Origin: Neoechinorhynchus agilis
Lineage: Eukaryota > Acanthocephala
Assembly (NCBI GenBank): GCA_051530055.1
Contig: CM121342.1
Location: 310,001 to 374,000, forward strand
Direction of reading: 5' to 3'
DNA: 64,000 nt
Of the stretch, positions 1 to 11,079 are shown piece by piece; position 1 is the first letter of the stretch, and each line of letters starts with the position of its first letter. The notes beneath the pieces are model-generated. The model had not been told where the DNA came from. It did no database searches and saw nothing but the letters and a program-made list of their open reading frames with translations. Made by a program: the position numbers and the translations under genes.

Positions 1-1490
1 TTTTCATCGGTATGGCACAACGCTGCCCCAACCCGTTATTATTCGCATCGCACGCGAGAATGAGGGCTTTGTATGGTGTGTATGGAACCACCGTCTGTGG
101 TCTCGACAAGATTTCTTTGGCTTTCTGGAAAGCCTTTTCTTCTATGTTCGTCCAAGCGAACCGTTTCTCTTTTCTTGTCAAATCGTGTAATGGTTTGCAA
201 ACATCCTGCAAGTGCGGGAATAATTGCAAGTTATAATTTGCTAATCCCAGCCACGACTTGAGATTTTGTTTCGTAGTTGGACGGGGTGCATCGCTTATTG
301 CCCGTGTCCGTTCGTCAGGATCGAATTTTATCTTATAGTGAATCCAAGGTATTCTATATTATCCGTATTAAATGAACACTTCTGCTTAGAGATTGTGAGT
401 CCAACTTCGCGGAATTTTCTGAACAACTGCTTCAATCTCAAAATATGTGCGTCTACGGAGTCTGAAACGATTATCACGTCGTCCAAGTATGCATGGAATC
501 CTTTCATGCCTTCGATCGTTGAATCAATGTACTTTTGGAAGATCGAAGGAGCGTTGGAGATCCCGAAGGGCAATCTGGTATATCGAAAAATCCCCACGGC
601 GTCGTAATAGTCAGTAAACGTTGAGAGGAGGGATCCACCGGAATTTGTAAATAAGCATTTGTTAAGTCTATTTTAGAAAACACTTTGCCATTTGAAATGA
701 TATTTAACATATTATCGATGCTGGGCATTTGATACGGCTCTGGATGCAAATATTGATTAATCGTAACTTTGAAATCCGCACATATTCGCAGTTTTCCACT
801 TGTCTTTCTAACAATAACCATCGGAGTCGCCCATTCGACTATATCGTCACTTGGGTTCACTTTTTCCAAAACGCCCGTATCGCACAATTCTTCTAGCTGT
901 TCTTTGTCTGCGGCTTCTAATGCAAACGGAATTCGACGGGAAGGCCAACAAATCGGTTTTGCGTTTTCCGGAATAGCAAATTTCGCCGTAAAATTATTGA
1001 CTGCTCGATTGTTGTTAGTGAACACATCATCGAACGCTTTCAGTACGCATATTTCTTCGTTTTCTCCAATTGTGAGGATGTCGACTGCGGGTTGCTGAAG
1101 TGGTATTCCAACCGCCAGCGCCCATGGTAATTCAAAAAGCGACTTTTCCGCATCGCTGGTCACAACTGCTCGAAGATGTCTGATTTTTTGTTGATATCTC
1201 ACTTGCACCTCACATTCGCCCATCACTTCGACTAAATTGCCTCCAAGCGCTCAAAGTGATTTTGTTGTTCTTAATCGTGGCGATCCTATCATTTTCCAAA
1301 CTTCCGAAGTAATAACTGAGATATCAGCACCTGTATCGAATAGCATCCTAACAGGATAACCTTCCAACTTAACTTCCATCATCAGTCTCGTGTTCCGAAA
1401 TGTCTAAAGCCGCTCTTCGTACGAAATCGTCCGGTGCATACATCGCGATCATATCTCTGATCCGTTCATTTATAGTCTGGGCATCGGATG
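1..1490 (-). mobile_element. Ty3/gypsy LTR retrotransposon, pol fossil (partial, runs off left edge)
   Basis: Reading the minus strand, an aspartic protease active site (FDTGAD) lies near 1320-1350. It is followed by the reverse transcriptase region between about 1226 and 330, with the Ty3/gypsy palm motifs (LPFG..NAP and YLDDVI), and then the start of an RNase H domain near the left edge. The order PR-RT-RH is that of Ty3/gypsy elements. No LTR or gag is visible in the window because the 3' part lies outside. The copy is broken in several places and is treated as a fossil. A SINE fold-back lies directly next to its protease end. Confidence 0.85.
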
Positions 1491-1500
1491 CAACAATGAC

Positions 1501-1830
1501 CATCATTAAATTTTAGTTTGTCCCTTCTTGTCCGGCTTATTTTTAGGCATAAAGCCAAACCAATTACATCAGAAAAGTGATATAACAACATAGTCTCTAA
1601 TGCACGGACCGCTGAAGGGAGGAAACTCACTGATGAGTCCCGTCTCCTGGAGGTATCTGAGGATCCGGAGGAATGTTCAAACTTTTAACCGTGCATTAGA
1701 GACTATGTGGTTATATCACTTCTCTGATGTAATTGGTTTGGCTTTATGCCTAAAAATAAGCCGGACAAGAAGGGACAAACTAAAATTTAATGATGATAAC
1801 AATACCGGCTAGCCAGCAAAAAAAACTTAA
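1501..1830 (+). mobile_element. Fold-back SINE (copy A)
   Basis: This is a fold-back copy of the 384-bp SINE seen again at 15366 and 28167. The left arm 1501-1607 is the reverse complement of 1689-1795 (107 bp, about two mismatches). The loop 1608-1688 carries the SINE body starting at GCTGAAGGG. The forward part ends in the family tail, a 'taccggct.gccag' block followed by 'aaaacttaaaat'. The tRNA-like head is absent. A six-base AATGAC occurs on both flanks (1495-1500 and 1839-1844) and may be a short target duplication. Confidence 0.8.
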
Positions 1831-1849
1831 AATTTTTTAATGACATAAT

Positions 1850-4113
1850 ATTTTATTAATTTCTTATAATGTATCTAGGCCCTTGGTGTTATCGGAGAAT
1901 ATTTGTTCAGTGAGTAGATTCAATGATTATGACATTATTTGTTTACAAGAAACTGGAGGTGTTAATCTTATCAACAGAGATTCGATATGGTTTGTGTCAT
2001 TGCCAAGTGGTGGAGGGGTTATGCATAGAAATATCGGCTTCTCAGGTGGTCTCCAGTCTGTTATTCATGCGAAATTTCGTACTAAGCTTTTATTTCAAAT
2101 AAAGCATGAAAATTTTGCTGTGCAAATGTTAGCGATTGAGGGACTGGGTGATGTCAGTCGTCTGGGTGGTCGTTGGATCTTAGCAAATTTATATATTGCT
2201 CTCAGGAAATTTACGTGGTTTAAAAATAATAGAGGCGTGGTTTAAGGCCTGGAATACGGATATCATTGTGGGTGAATTAAATTCCAATGGAATGAGTGGT
2301 TTCTTACATAGGGAGTAGGAGTATAAATTTTATCTTACTCCCTTTCTCTTTTTTCAAAATTATACCAAATCAATTCACTCCTTTTTGGATGTGTTTTTAT
2401 GTAAAAAAAGAATTAAATTTACAAGTGAGAGTGTTGTGCCAGTCTCTAGAGCAGCCTAGGATGGGGCATGATTATATTCCAGTTTGGATTGATGAATATT
2501 AAATCAAGAGTTGTATGGAATGACGCGGTGAGGTTAGTTAATTTTAATGACTGCATGCGAGCCGACATATGTAAATATTTCATACTCAGGATGGAAGAGC
2601 TGAATAGGATGATTTCTGCATCGACTTCTAGTCATTTAGTGACTTCTGCGCATGAAAGGCGCAATAGACCGTAGAAAATGGCACGTTTACTTTATCGCTG
2701 TGCGATAATTGCGGATTTGCAGGATTTGTAAATGATTCGTTTTTATAAAGAAGTGTTTTACGAAAGTATCAGAAGGGGCAGATTAAGATTAGGCGAGTCT
2801 AGAGCCTTTTCGAAGAATTTTTGGAGTGCAGTACTAAATAGAAAGAGAACGGTTCGGAAAATTAAAAGCATCAGTCTCATATCCCACAGTGATGGAACAA
2901 ATTTTATCGAATCATCGTTTTGATTTATCCGTGAACCTTTCTTTTATTCCTTTGGATAACTATTCCCCTCGATGCGATTGGGGAATTAGAAATTAGCTTC
3001 CAATTGACTGTCAGTTTATCCTAAGATTTTTGACTTGATTTGTGAGGATGTGAAAATTAAGATACTCAACCGTATGCCGGAACGTCTGACCGTTGATGAC
3101 TTATGCAAGGTCAATGTATAGAGGAAGGTCATCATACGTAAAGTCGAAGAAAAGATAAAGCCCCGAGTGATGTCAGGTTCATATCGATTCAAAATCCTAT
3201 CATTTCTCTCATGGAGAAAGTAATAAATGACGAATTGTTGGGGATTCTAAGTAGAAAAAAATCTTATCCCTAAATGCTTCATGGTTTTGCGATTGAGAAG
3301 GGAGTGGGGACGTTAATAAATGAGTTATGGGACCTCCAGAAATCGGTGCTGAGAGTTAACAAAATTTTACTACAAGTGGACGTAAATAAGGCGTTCAATG
3401 CTTTTAGCAGAAATTTTATCTATAAGACATTTTTCGACTTGAAGCTGCCTAATAAGCTTCTATGTAGTATTCAGTTCTTTATGGAATCGGAGGCGTATTT
3501 TTTGGAGGTTTATCCTTTAAAAGGCCATTTTTATTCGAACTTAGGGGTACCGCCGGGTTCGCCGTTGTCCCTTACTTTATTTTTAATTTGTATGATCGGT
3601 ATTCACAATAAACTGAAAACGTTATCCAGTGTGAAAGTTTTATTTTATGCAGATGATATTTTCTTTTTTATTTATCATAAGAAAAGAGAATTTTTATGCA
3701 ATTTAGTGGATTCAGTGCTATGCGAACTGGCTGTTTGTCTAAGGAATGCTAATCTCAGCACTAATAGGAGGAAGACAACACTGGTCCCTCTGACGAATTC
3801 AAACTCGGCTCGTAAGCTGATGTTTGTTAAATTTTTAGAAGATTCTCGCACACAACTGATGAAAGTTACCAAATGTTCTAGTGCTAGGGATCAATTTTCA
3901 TCTGAAGTCGCATCCATCGTAAAAAGGATTCATTGGCTTGGTTTTATGATATGTAACCCGCTAGCGATTTTGAAGAGGCTTCTGGCTTTCGATGACTTGA
4001 GAGGATGTTCAATGAGGGATAAATGGGTGTACTGTGACATATTGGAACGATTAAATCATGGGAAACGAGGCGACAATCAAATACTAGGATATACAATTAA
4101 GATATATGTATAA
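1850..4113 (+). mobile_element. APE-type LINE, decayed copy (endonuclease + reverse transcriptase)
   Basis: The first part (about 1868-2250) encodes an exonuclease/endonuclease/phosphatase-type domain recognisable by CLQETGG and NIGFSGGLQ, matching the copy at 7790-7920. The reverse transcriptase lies at 3274-4113, with a palm motif D.NKAFNAF, a GVPPGSPLS block and a catalytic YADD (3646-3657). Several frame changes and stops separate the pieces, so the copy is dead. The family is that of the other CCHC/APE LINEs in this window. Clade within the I/R1/Jockey assemblage was not determined. Confidence 0.8.
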
Positions 4114-4299
4114 AATTAAATATACTATTAAGAGCCATTTATTTGTTATTGAATATTTTTGTTGTGTAACCATATATATTCCGTATATATATTATGTACT
4201 CCTCAATAAGTTTTTTGTTTTTGGCTGCTAAGTTACTTCGGGCCTGATCTGGAGGCTCAGAGATCGCCAAATTGAAATCGGGAAGGAAGCAACATACAA

Positions 4300-4326
4300 C
4301 GATGATGATGATGATGATGATAATAA
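4300..4326 (+). repeat. (GAT)n microsatellite
   Basis: About eight GAT units followed by ATAATA. It sits just downstream of the LINE copy and could be the remnant of its simple-repeat tail. Confidence 0.8.
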
Positions 4327-4422
4327 AGAATTGGAACAAGCGAATTGTATGTACATACAGAGCGCGAAATAAAAAATAAATCATCATGCTCGCTGCATCC
4401 AGTATCGATCCCCGCGTTTTTT

Positions 4423-4850
4423 ATGAACGGCGATCACTGCGTTGTTGTAGCTTCTTTTCTCTGCCGCTTGCGACGTACGGTCTCGTTCTTCCGTTGATGA
4501 ATGCAAGCTTCGCGCTGTCGTTGTTTCTCTTACACGCGCGACGTTGGGTCTCGTCCCCTCTGTGCCTTTGTACGCGCTCGCTACATTGTTGCCTTTCTGA
4601 TGCTCGCAACATCGGGTATCGTCCCCTCCGTTGTTTATGAACGCAATCGCTGCGTTGTTGTAGCTTTTCTCTACCGCTTGTGACGTTTGGTCTCGTTTCT
4701 ACGTTGATGAACGCAGTTGTTACGTTTTTGAAGTTTCTCTGGTGCTCGCGACGAACATTTTCGTTATATTGGATGATGAACGAGTGCGGTGCCCTATTGT
4801 TGTTTCTCTGATGCGTGCGACGTACGGTCTCGTACAATGCGTTGTTGAAG
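4423..4850. repeat. Degenerate minisatellite, about 70-bp period, six or more units
   Basis: Units begin at about 4423 (ATGAACGG), 4497 (ATGAATGC), 4570, 4637 (ATGAACGC), 4707 (ATGAACGC), 4776 (ATGAACGA) and a partial one near 4837. Each carries a GTTGTTG-type block, a TTTCTCT run, a GCGACGTacGGTCTCGT core and a CGTTG end. Spacing is 67-74 bp. Long open frames on both strands here are products of the repeat composition and are not called as genes. Confidence 0.75.
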
Positions 4851-5067
4851 GCGAGATTCACGCTGGGTGCGTCACGCGGATGATGTATTCATTCTGACTG
4901 ATTCAAGCAAATACAACGACTCACGAAATGCAGCATTGAACATTCAAAATAAACACATACAGTAAATAGTCAGGAGAGAGCGAAAATGACAATGGTGAGA
5001 TTTCGTTTCTGACGTTATTGTAAAACGCTCAACACAAGGGAAAGTAAGCACTGCACTTTTTTGTAAG

Positions 5068-5327
5068 CTCAAATTGCCGTCTTTGCAAATCGTTTGTAAA
5101 ATCAGTGAAAATTATTGTACCCTAAAACGACTTTACGCCTGTAAAGCAACACTTATTGATTTTCAATGCTTTCTCTACAGTTCTCTGAACACTTTCGACG
5201 ATGTAAGTAAAAATAGACGCAAGATAGCAAATAATAGAAACCTTTGCAATCTGCAACGTGTTCTGCGCTTTTAAAGGGCTTAAATTTATTATTTAAAAAT
5301 TGATTTAAGATGCCACTTGACTTTATA
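5068..5327 (+). repeat. Dispersed repeat R1, copy 1
   Basis: About 260 bp nearly identical (roughly 98%) to 24991-25252 in direct orientation, implying a recent duplication or insertion. It contains a pyrimidine tract with CTACAG and, 22 bases later, GTAAGT, which together resemble a 22-nt exon. A 26-base piece at 5411-5437 also has a match at 25255-25280. Family unknown; no transposase or reverse transcriptase is seen in it. Confidence 0.75.
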
Positions 5328-6009
5328 TGTCACACGAAGGCAACGTTATTCACAAATTTCCGGTAGAATGAAAGGAAAATTACTTGAAAGATTTAAATTA
5401 GAAGGGAACGTCGTCTTTTGTTCTTGCGAAAAGCAGAGAAGGGAAGATGGGAATATAATTACGTGTAATCGATACCTGTTAACTGCGCGTAATGGGATTT
5501 GAAGAGAACGAAATGATCAATACCGAGGGTTGCTTTGCAGAGTCGAAAAGAAATTAAAAAAATGTCCAAAAACAACAGATTTTTGCTCACATGTTTTTGC
5601 TTCTTCATTGTACTGATGAAAAACCTAAGCGCTCCGCATAATGTTACTTATTCGCTTTATTAGCATTTTCATGGTATCAATATCTTTGTCGGACTTTGCG
5701 GTATCTTATACCACTTTCTCTGTAAATTTTCTTTATTTTTGCTCCATTTCTACTTATCAACTTTTTCTTATATGTATTAATTTAAACTCCTTTTTACTTT
5801 ATTTTTAAACCACGCTGTCTTCTAAACTTCTAAGAAAATTTCTCTGTGGCATCCTTTCGTCTCTCCACCCACGTTCACTCGATCAACTGACCATTTGGCA
5901 TTTTCTGATTTCTATTGGCAGCTTTTGCTTTACTATTTCCAATTCTCATTGCAAGATTCACTACAGTCTTTATTTTTAAGTACAAGTGAAAATTTCCGCT
6001 TTATACAGA

Positions 6010-6432
6010 ATGATTCGATACGACCCTCGGAATAATGCTCATCGTATTTACGAGCTAGAAGAGGAGACCGCGGACCAGGAACTAGAAAATTTAAGCGCCG
6101 ATCACATTTCAGAAATTCGGTTTGATCATGTCATTTCTAGCAATCGCCAGCACAAATTCAATTTTCGTCTTCCATCTTCACCGACAAATATGGTACATTC
6201 ATTGGAACCGTTTAATAATAAAAAGACGGTTATTAATTCGGCGGAAACTCTGCGATCTACATCCATTGACGATATTATCAAAAAGGGACTTTCCGATATC
6301 CAAACACGAATCATTCCAGAAATAAGGCTAAACTTTGATCGAAATTGCGACGAATATACAAGGGCAACTATAAATAGCTTTCGGAAAGCTAAACGACGAC
6401 ATATGACAAAAAGTAATGCAGTTTCCTTTTAA
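6010..6432 (+). CDS. Unrecognised protein of 140 residues
   Basis: An open frame of 140 codons from the first ATG (6010). The frame is open upstream to about 5986, and a possible 3' splice site (CACTACAG, about 5960-5967) precedes it, so this may be a second exon. The protein is charged and mostly helical in composition, with no signal peptide, membrane segment or known motif. It is rich in Asn, Arg and Ile; the C-terminus is basic (RKAKRRH). It lies between two repeats and just upstream of a Penelope-like fragment, so it could also be element-derived. Function not assigned. Confidence 0.35.
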   Translation: MIRYDPRNNAHRIYELEEETADQELENLSADHISEIRFDHVISSNRQHKFNFRLPSSPTNMVHSLEPFNNKKTVINSAETLRSTSIDDIIKKGLSDIQTRIIPEIRLNFDRNCDEYTRATINSFRKAKRRHMTKSNAVSF

Positions 6433-6478
6433 GAGATATAAAAATATATTTTGAAACAGAACAAAGCAAATATATTTA

Positions 6479-6660
6479 TACTCGCCGAAGGATTATTGTT
6501 TGGGTTTTTTACCGGGTAAATATTTTTTACTAAAAACGTTTCGAACCTCGTCGGGTTTGTCATCAGTGGATGAGCGTCTATTAATAACCAACAAACTGGC
6601 GCGGATGAAGACCTAAACAATAGTTCTAATCATATACCCTGTTACCTCATATATCGACAT
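6479..6660 (-). mobile_element. Possible Penelope-like terminal fragment with hammerhead-like core
   Basis: On the minus strand CTGATGA (6566-6560) is followed by AACC/GGTT arms around a six-base loop and then CGAAAC (6543-6538). This is the order of the conserved strands of a hammerhead ribozyme, as known at the ends of Penelope-like elements. The closing pair of stem II is imperfect. The adjacent 6588-6660 block recurs at 56878-57005. No PLE coding region is joined to it, so the assignment to PLE is inference. Confidence 0.4.
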
Positions 6661-6744
6661 ATACTCGCAGTTGTGAAAAAATAAAAAAAAATAATGAAAT
6701 TTGTTTTGGCCTACCGTGTTCCCTTTTTGTACAATAGTGTAAAT

Positions 6745-6885
6745 GCCATTTATTTTGAATGATTGCATCTGAGAATGCAAGCATAGCTGTATTTTAATTT
6801 CTGCCGTTTAAAGCCTAATGTTGCCCGAAATCTAAATATATTCTCTAGAAATGTATTTTGTTGCCGGTGAGACGATCAGATAAAC
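6745..6885 (+). repeat. Dispersed repeat R2, copy 1
   Basis: The block starting ATTTATTTTGAATGATTGC matches 25285-25405 with roughly 85% identity and small gaps. In both places it lies downstream of an R1 repeat, 1.4 kb away here and immediately next to it at 25.2 kb. R1 and R2 therefore probably belong to one element that was either internally deleted at 25 kb or expanded here. Confidence 0.6.
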
Positions 6886-6889
6886 CCTA

Positions 6890-9660
6890 TTTCCGACATG
6901 TCTAGATTAAGGTTTGTTCCTACTATCCCCCTCCCCCTCCGAGTGATTGTGAAGTTTTGAATGATTGTGCACAAGTTTCCATAGGGGATCAGATGGAACA
7001 TTCTATCGACGCATCAAAGTTTAAGCGTCCTGTTAGGAAAGAGGATTTCGTTATCAAAATTCCCAAAGAAGCCATGGGCACTAACTCCCCCTCCTATTTC
7101 TCGCGTTATTTCTTCGAGAAGTATTTACTGCCGAATGGTCGTGAGAAATATATGAATTTTTTGATCAAGAGGTTCTCTGTGACCAAATTCCACATCCTTT
7201 TTATTTTTTTCGATGCGGCCGGTAAAGACCTCTTTTCTAAGATGCTAGGGGAGTTAAGCATCCAATCTGTTGACCTATCTCGTAGAGTCACCTTTCTAAT
7301 GAGGAATCCTCCTCAAGACTTGGATACTACTGATTTTCACAAAATTGAGGATGAGTTAGGTATAAAACTGGTCAAATATCTGTTTAGACCCAACGCTAGT
7401 TCAGCCTACGCCATCCTATGTTCAGCTACTATCAATGCCGCCGAGAGTCTAGCTAACTCCGGCAGGGGTTTTTTCTCATACTGGGTCACTTTTGACCGAT
7501 ACAGGGACTCTATCTATGATTATAATTTGACGATATGTCAGAGGTGTTCGAGATGGGGGCACCACGAATATGACTGTGTCTTCCCCTCCAGATGCATCTT
7601 TTGTGCAGGTCCTCATCACAAATCATCTTGCTCCAATTCTGATGCTGCTACCTGTGCAAACTGTGGCAAGAATCATCCGGCCTTTGCACGTTCTTGCAAA
7701 TTCGCGCAAAAATATTTTGACGATTCCATACCATCGAAGCAGCTTCCTAATTTTCTTACTCCTTGTGTAGTTGATAACTATGTTAACATGCTGTGTTTTC
7801 AAGAAACCGGCTTTTCTAAAATGCTTCTCTTCGATAATTATGATTCTCATGTTCTTCTCCCTCGCTCCACATCAACCAATCAGCACATTGGATTTTCTGG
7901 AGGACTTCAAACATTTATTCTTAAATCGCACTCTTCTAAAATTTTATTTCAAACTAAAAATATTTCTTTTGCAATGCAAATTATTTCTTTTAATAATCCC
8001 TTATATGGAATCTCATCCCTTTTCTCTCCTACTCTTATCCTTTGCAACTTGTATATTCAACCCAGACACGTGGGTATATTTACTAAATCTTTTATGCATA
8101 TCCTCCGTTACTGGAATCCTGACTTTATCGTAGGCGACTTCAATAGTAATTTTTTAAATGCTTTTAGGCCCTTTTTTAAGTATCACAATTTTTTGCTCCC
8201 CAAATTTCCTTCTTTTCATAATGTTAAATCTAATAGACATACCTTCTTGGATGGTGCAATTATTAAAAAGTCAATTCCTATTTTATTTTATCCTGCTTCC
8301 CAACTTCAGTCACAGAGATTGTTAGGGCATGACCTTATCCTTTTTAAATCTAATGGCATCGCTCTTAAGGACACTTTCGTTTTTAATCCTCAAAGCTTTT
8401 CAAAATTTAATAATGATCTCCTTTCTTTTATGAACTCTTCCACTTCATCCTCGTTATCTGACTTTAACAATGCCATTTTATCCTCTGTACATAAAAATTT
8501 AATTACTAAGTCTGTGATCAAGCGACCTCCTGTTTGTCATGAAGCCAACATATTTTATAAAAATGCTGTTATAGCTGACTTGTATGGTAACGCTCCCCTT
8601 AAAAACTTATTTATGAAAAAATTTTACACAGCTAAGTTTTATCATCAAGTTTCGTTGGACAAAAAGAAGCTGATCTCTCTTAAGTCCTTTGGTAAGGACT
8701 TTTGGTCCTGTATTTTGAAAAGAAGACCGGTCTGTTGGAAGGCAAAAGCATCTAACTGGATAGGGTCTATATCTTATCCTGCAGTAATTGAGTCTATTTT
8801 GATGGCACATACTCTTAGTGCATGTTCTTCTCCTCCACTTCCCATCTTTAATAAAAAGTCCTTTTCGTGGAATTTTGAAGTTGAAGTTTTTCTGAAGACC
8901 TGTAAATCTAACCCCTCTAAAGCGTATAATATAAATGGCACTTCACCCATAATTTTTAGTTCTATTTCTGATAAGGTAAAATCTATCTTCTTCTAATTTC
9001 AATTTCCCTAATATCAATTTTAGATCGCATTCCAAGATTTTAAGTGTTGATTTCCCCTGTAAAAATCACAGAATTTTTATAAACTCTTCCTTTAAAAGTC
9101 TTCTGACAAAAACAGATATTTTTTCAAAAGAGGCAAAAGGTTATCAATTTCCCCACCTTTTATTTCTAAAGTGTTAAAAATATTTCTAGGGGGTTCAATA
9201 TGCTTTTTCGCACGAGGCCGGCCCCCAGAAAACAGACTATCATTTTATCTTACTATGCTGAATAAGCTTAGCAGTATTCTTATTAAAAATAATATTGATA
9301 CGGAACCCCTTTTTTCCTTTTTAACAAGAATTTTTTTGTCTAAAATTTGGTTTTATTCTTATTGTTATTCTAGCTGTAAATATTTTAATTACAACTCCTC
9401 AATTCTTAGAATCTTTTTCAATAAACCATCTAGTTTTTTACCCATTAATCAAACTAATATACTTAACAGGAATGAGGTAAGTGATTTTCTCATGTTATTC
9501 TCTTTTTTACAGGATCAGGACAATAAAAGGATTATTATTACTTAAGAATTAAAAGAAGGGTTTTCGAGGCTGCTGTGAGGGGATTTAAGAGATCGTCCCA
9601 CAACTCACAGCCATCTTGGGCCCGAGACATATTAGATCAAGCAAGAAAGAGGAATTAAGA
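6890..9660 (+). mobile_element. APE-type LINE, internal-deletion copy with ORF1-endonuclease fusion
   Basis: A 679-codon frame (6957-8996; first ATG at 6993) joins an ORF1-like part to an endonuclease. Residues 40-190 match the ORF1 of the copy at 34.4-34.7 kb. Three zinc-knuckle-like motifs follow (CQRCSRWGHHEYDC, CIFCAGPHHKSSC, CANCGKNHPAFARSC) at about residues 190-245. The endonuclease part (CFQETGF, IGFSGGLQ, VGDFN, GHDLI) starts abruptly after residue 265, lacking its usual N-terminus. The reverse transcriptase core is absent: the C-terminal region with ARGRPPE begins by 9171. The copy is therefore a non-autonomous deletion product, not a domain-complete LINE. Confidence 0.85.
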
Positions 9661-10146
9661 GATTGATTGTGTGTATGTTGTATGAGGCGTGAAATAATAA
9701 TAATTCAAGAACAATTTATAAATGATTGCGATGTAGATGTCTCGCTACAATGGTGGAGGTACTGCTGCGGAGTTTATAAATTCGATGATCTTTCATGCTG
9801 TCTACCTAAACTACCTTTGCCGTTTCGAACCGCAGTTTTAAGAAAAGATTCACACCAGTTTAAAGGTGGTCATTACATTTCCCTTCCTAAAATGCATCAA
9901 TGCACCGTTAACTTTTATTAGAAAAGCGAGTGAAAGTATTTGTTACTATTTTGTTTTCTTAATCTTAAATCTTACACGATTTGTGACTTCTAAATTCACT
10001 ATGGATCTCGTGTTAGCCTGTGTTTAAATATTTGTAACCGTCCTCGAAGCGAAAGTGAAAGTGTGACGCACCAATTGCTCACGATATTTAAAAACAAAAC
10101 TTTCATCATTTGAAAGAAGTCACCAATCCTCATTTCATTTTCACCG

Positions 10147-10833
10147 ATGTTTTCCTTTGAACGCATTTTTTTAACTGTATTTTATCTTCACCAAATTGTC
10201 TTCACCTTTTACATTCTAATTCAACGAAAGGCTCGACCGATAGTGTTGCTACTTTATACTATCCTTCCAGTTCAAATCCTTTTGAATTGGATAGACGCAT
10301 CTGCAGAAATCAAACCGGCTGAATTAAAGTCGCCAAGATCACATGAATGCAAAATCTGCAAGGTTAATATTCAAAAAAGATCGCACCATTGCTTTTTCAT
10401 TGGTCGCTGCATTGGGCAGGACAATCAAGCTGCATTTATCAAGATGATGTTTTGGGTTTCGATCGGAATCGCATTTGCAAGTTGGGAACAAATTACATTT
10501 CTAATTGACGCGGACATCTTCATTCTAAATATTTATAGTAATATCATCTGGCTCTTCGTATGGTTTAGGTGGATCCTCGGAGAAGTCACATTTATGGTTG
10601 CACTTGCGAATTCGTCCATAACAGTAAGTTTATTGTTATGGGTTTTCACAGTTGTCATGGCTTCACTTCAATTGTTCTTGGTATGGAGAGATCAAACCCA
10701 ATTCGAATGGCAAAACGGAATTCCGGGTCCTTTGAGCAACAAACCGATATTGGCCAGGCTTCGATCAGTTTTCGGTGATCGTTTATTGAGGGGTATAACG
10801 CTTCCATATTGTACTTTCCGTACTCGGGAATAA
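10147..10833 (+). CDS. DHHC-type palmitoyltransferase-like membrane protein, divergent
   Basis: Single open frame of 228 codons starting at an ATG and ending at TAA. Hydrophobic stretches at about residues 6-25, 31-47, 97-112, 122-142 and 155-175 predict a multi-pass membrane protein. Between them a Cys-rich loop reads CKIC (68-71), then RSHHC (78-82), then GRCIG..N (86-93). This resembles the end of the zinc-binding DHHC cysteine-rich domain, which carries the S-acyl transferase active cysteine. The middle set of Cys/His ligands is missing and the Asp of DHHC is Ser, so activity is doubtful. Known ZDHHC24-like proteins share the HHC.(5)C.G..N arrangement. It may be a degenerate paralogue. 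An AATAAA overlaps the stop codon. Confidence 0.6.
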   Translation: MFSFERIFLTVFYLHQIVFTFYILIQRKARPIVLLLYTILPVQILLNWIDASAEIKPAELKSPRSHECKICKVNIQKRSHHCFFIGRCIGQDNQAAFIKMMFWVSIGIAFASWEQITFLIDADIFILNIYSNIIWLFVWFRWILGEVTFMVALANSSITVSLLLWVFTVVMASLQLFLVWRDQTQFEWQNGIPGPLSNKPILARLRSVFGDRLLRGITLPYCTFRTRE

Positions 10834-11079
10834 ATCATTTTATCTGATTGCTCTAAGCTCTTACGCAACCTCAAATTGAGCCACGAATCAAGCTTGGCTC
10901 ACATTTTCAACATTTTTTTTTCACACATAGACATCCTTACAAATTTCCAAAGAAACAGGCTTCGATCATTAAGCTCCGGGGTCAACGTGCGCAACACAAG
11001 ATTTATTCATCATCTTAAACATGTAGATGGAAGCTTAATACAATCATGAAATCCAACGTTCAATACAGAAAACACAGAA

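Noticed and set aside
1600-1812. An open frame of about 58 codons shared by SINE copies at 1600, 15762 and 28347.
   Set aside because: The copies differ by only a few percent, so an open frame of this size survives by chance. There is no start-codon context or protein motif.
4421-4861. Long open frames on both strands.
   Set aside because: They are generated by the 70-bp minisatellite, whose units have few stop codons.
9667-9921. Cys-rich 84-codon frame upstream of the DHHC-like gene.
   Set aside because: No family pattern, and the position right after a LINE tail suggests chance.
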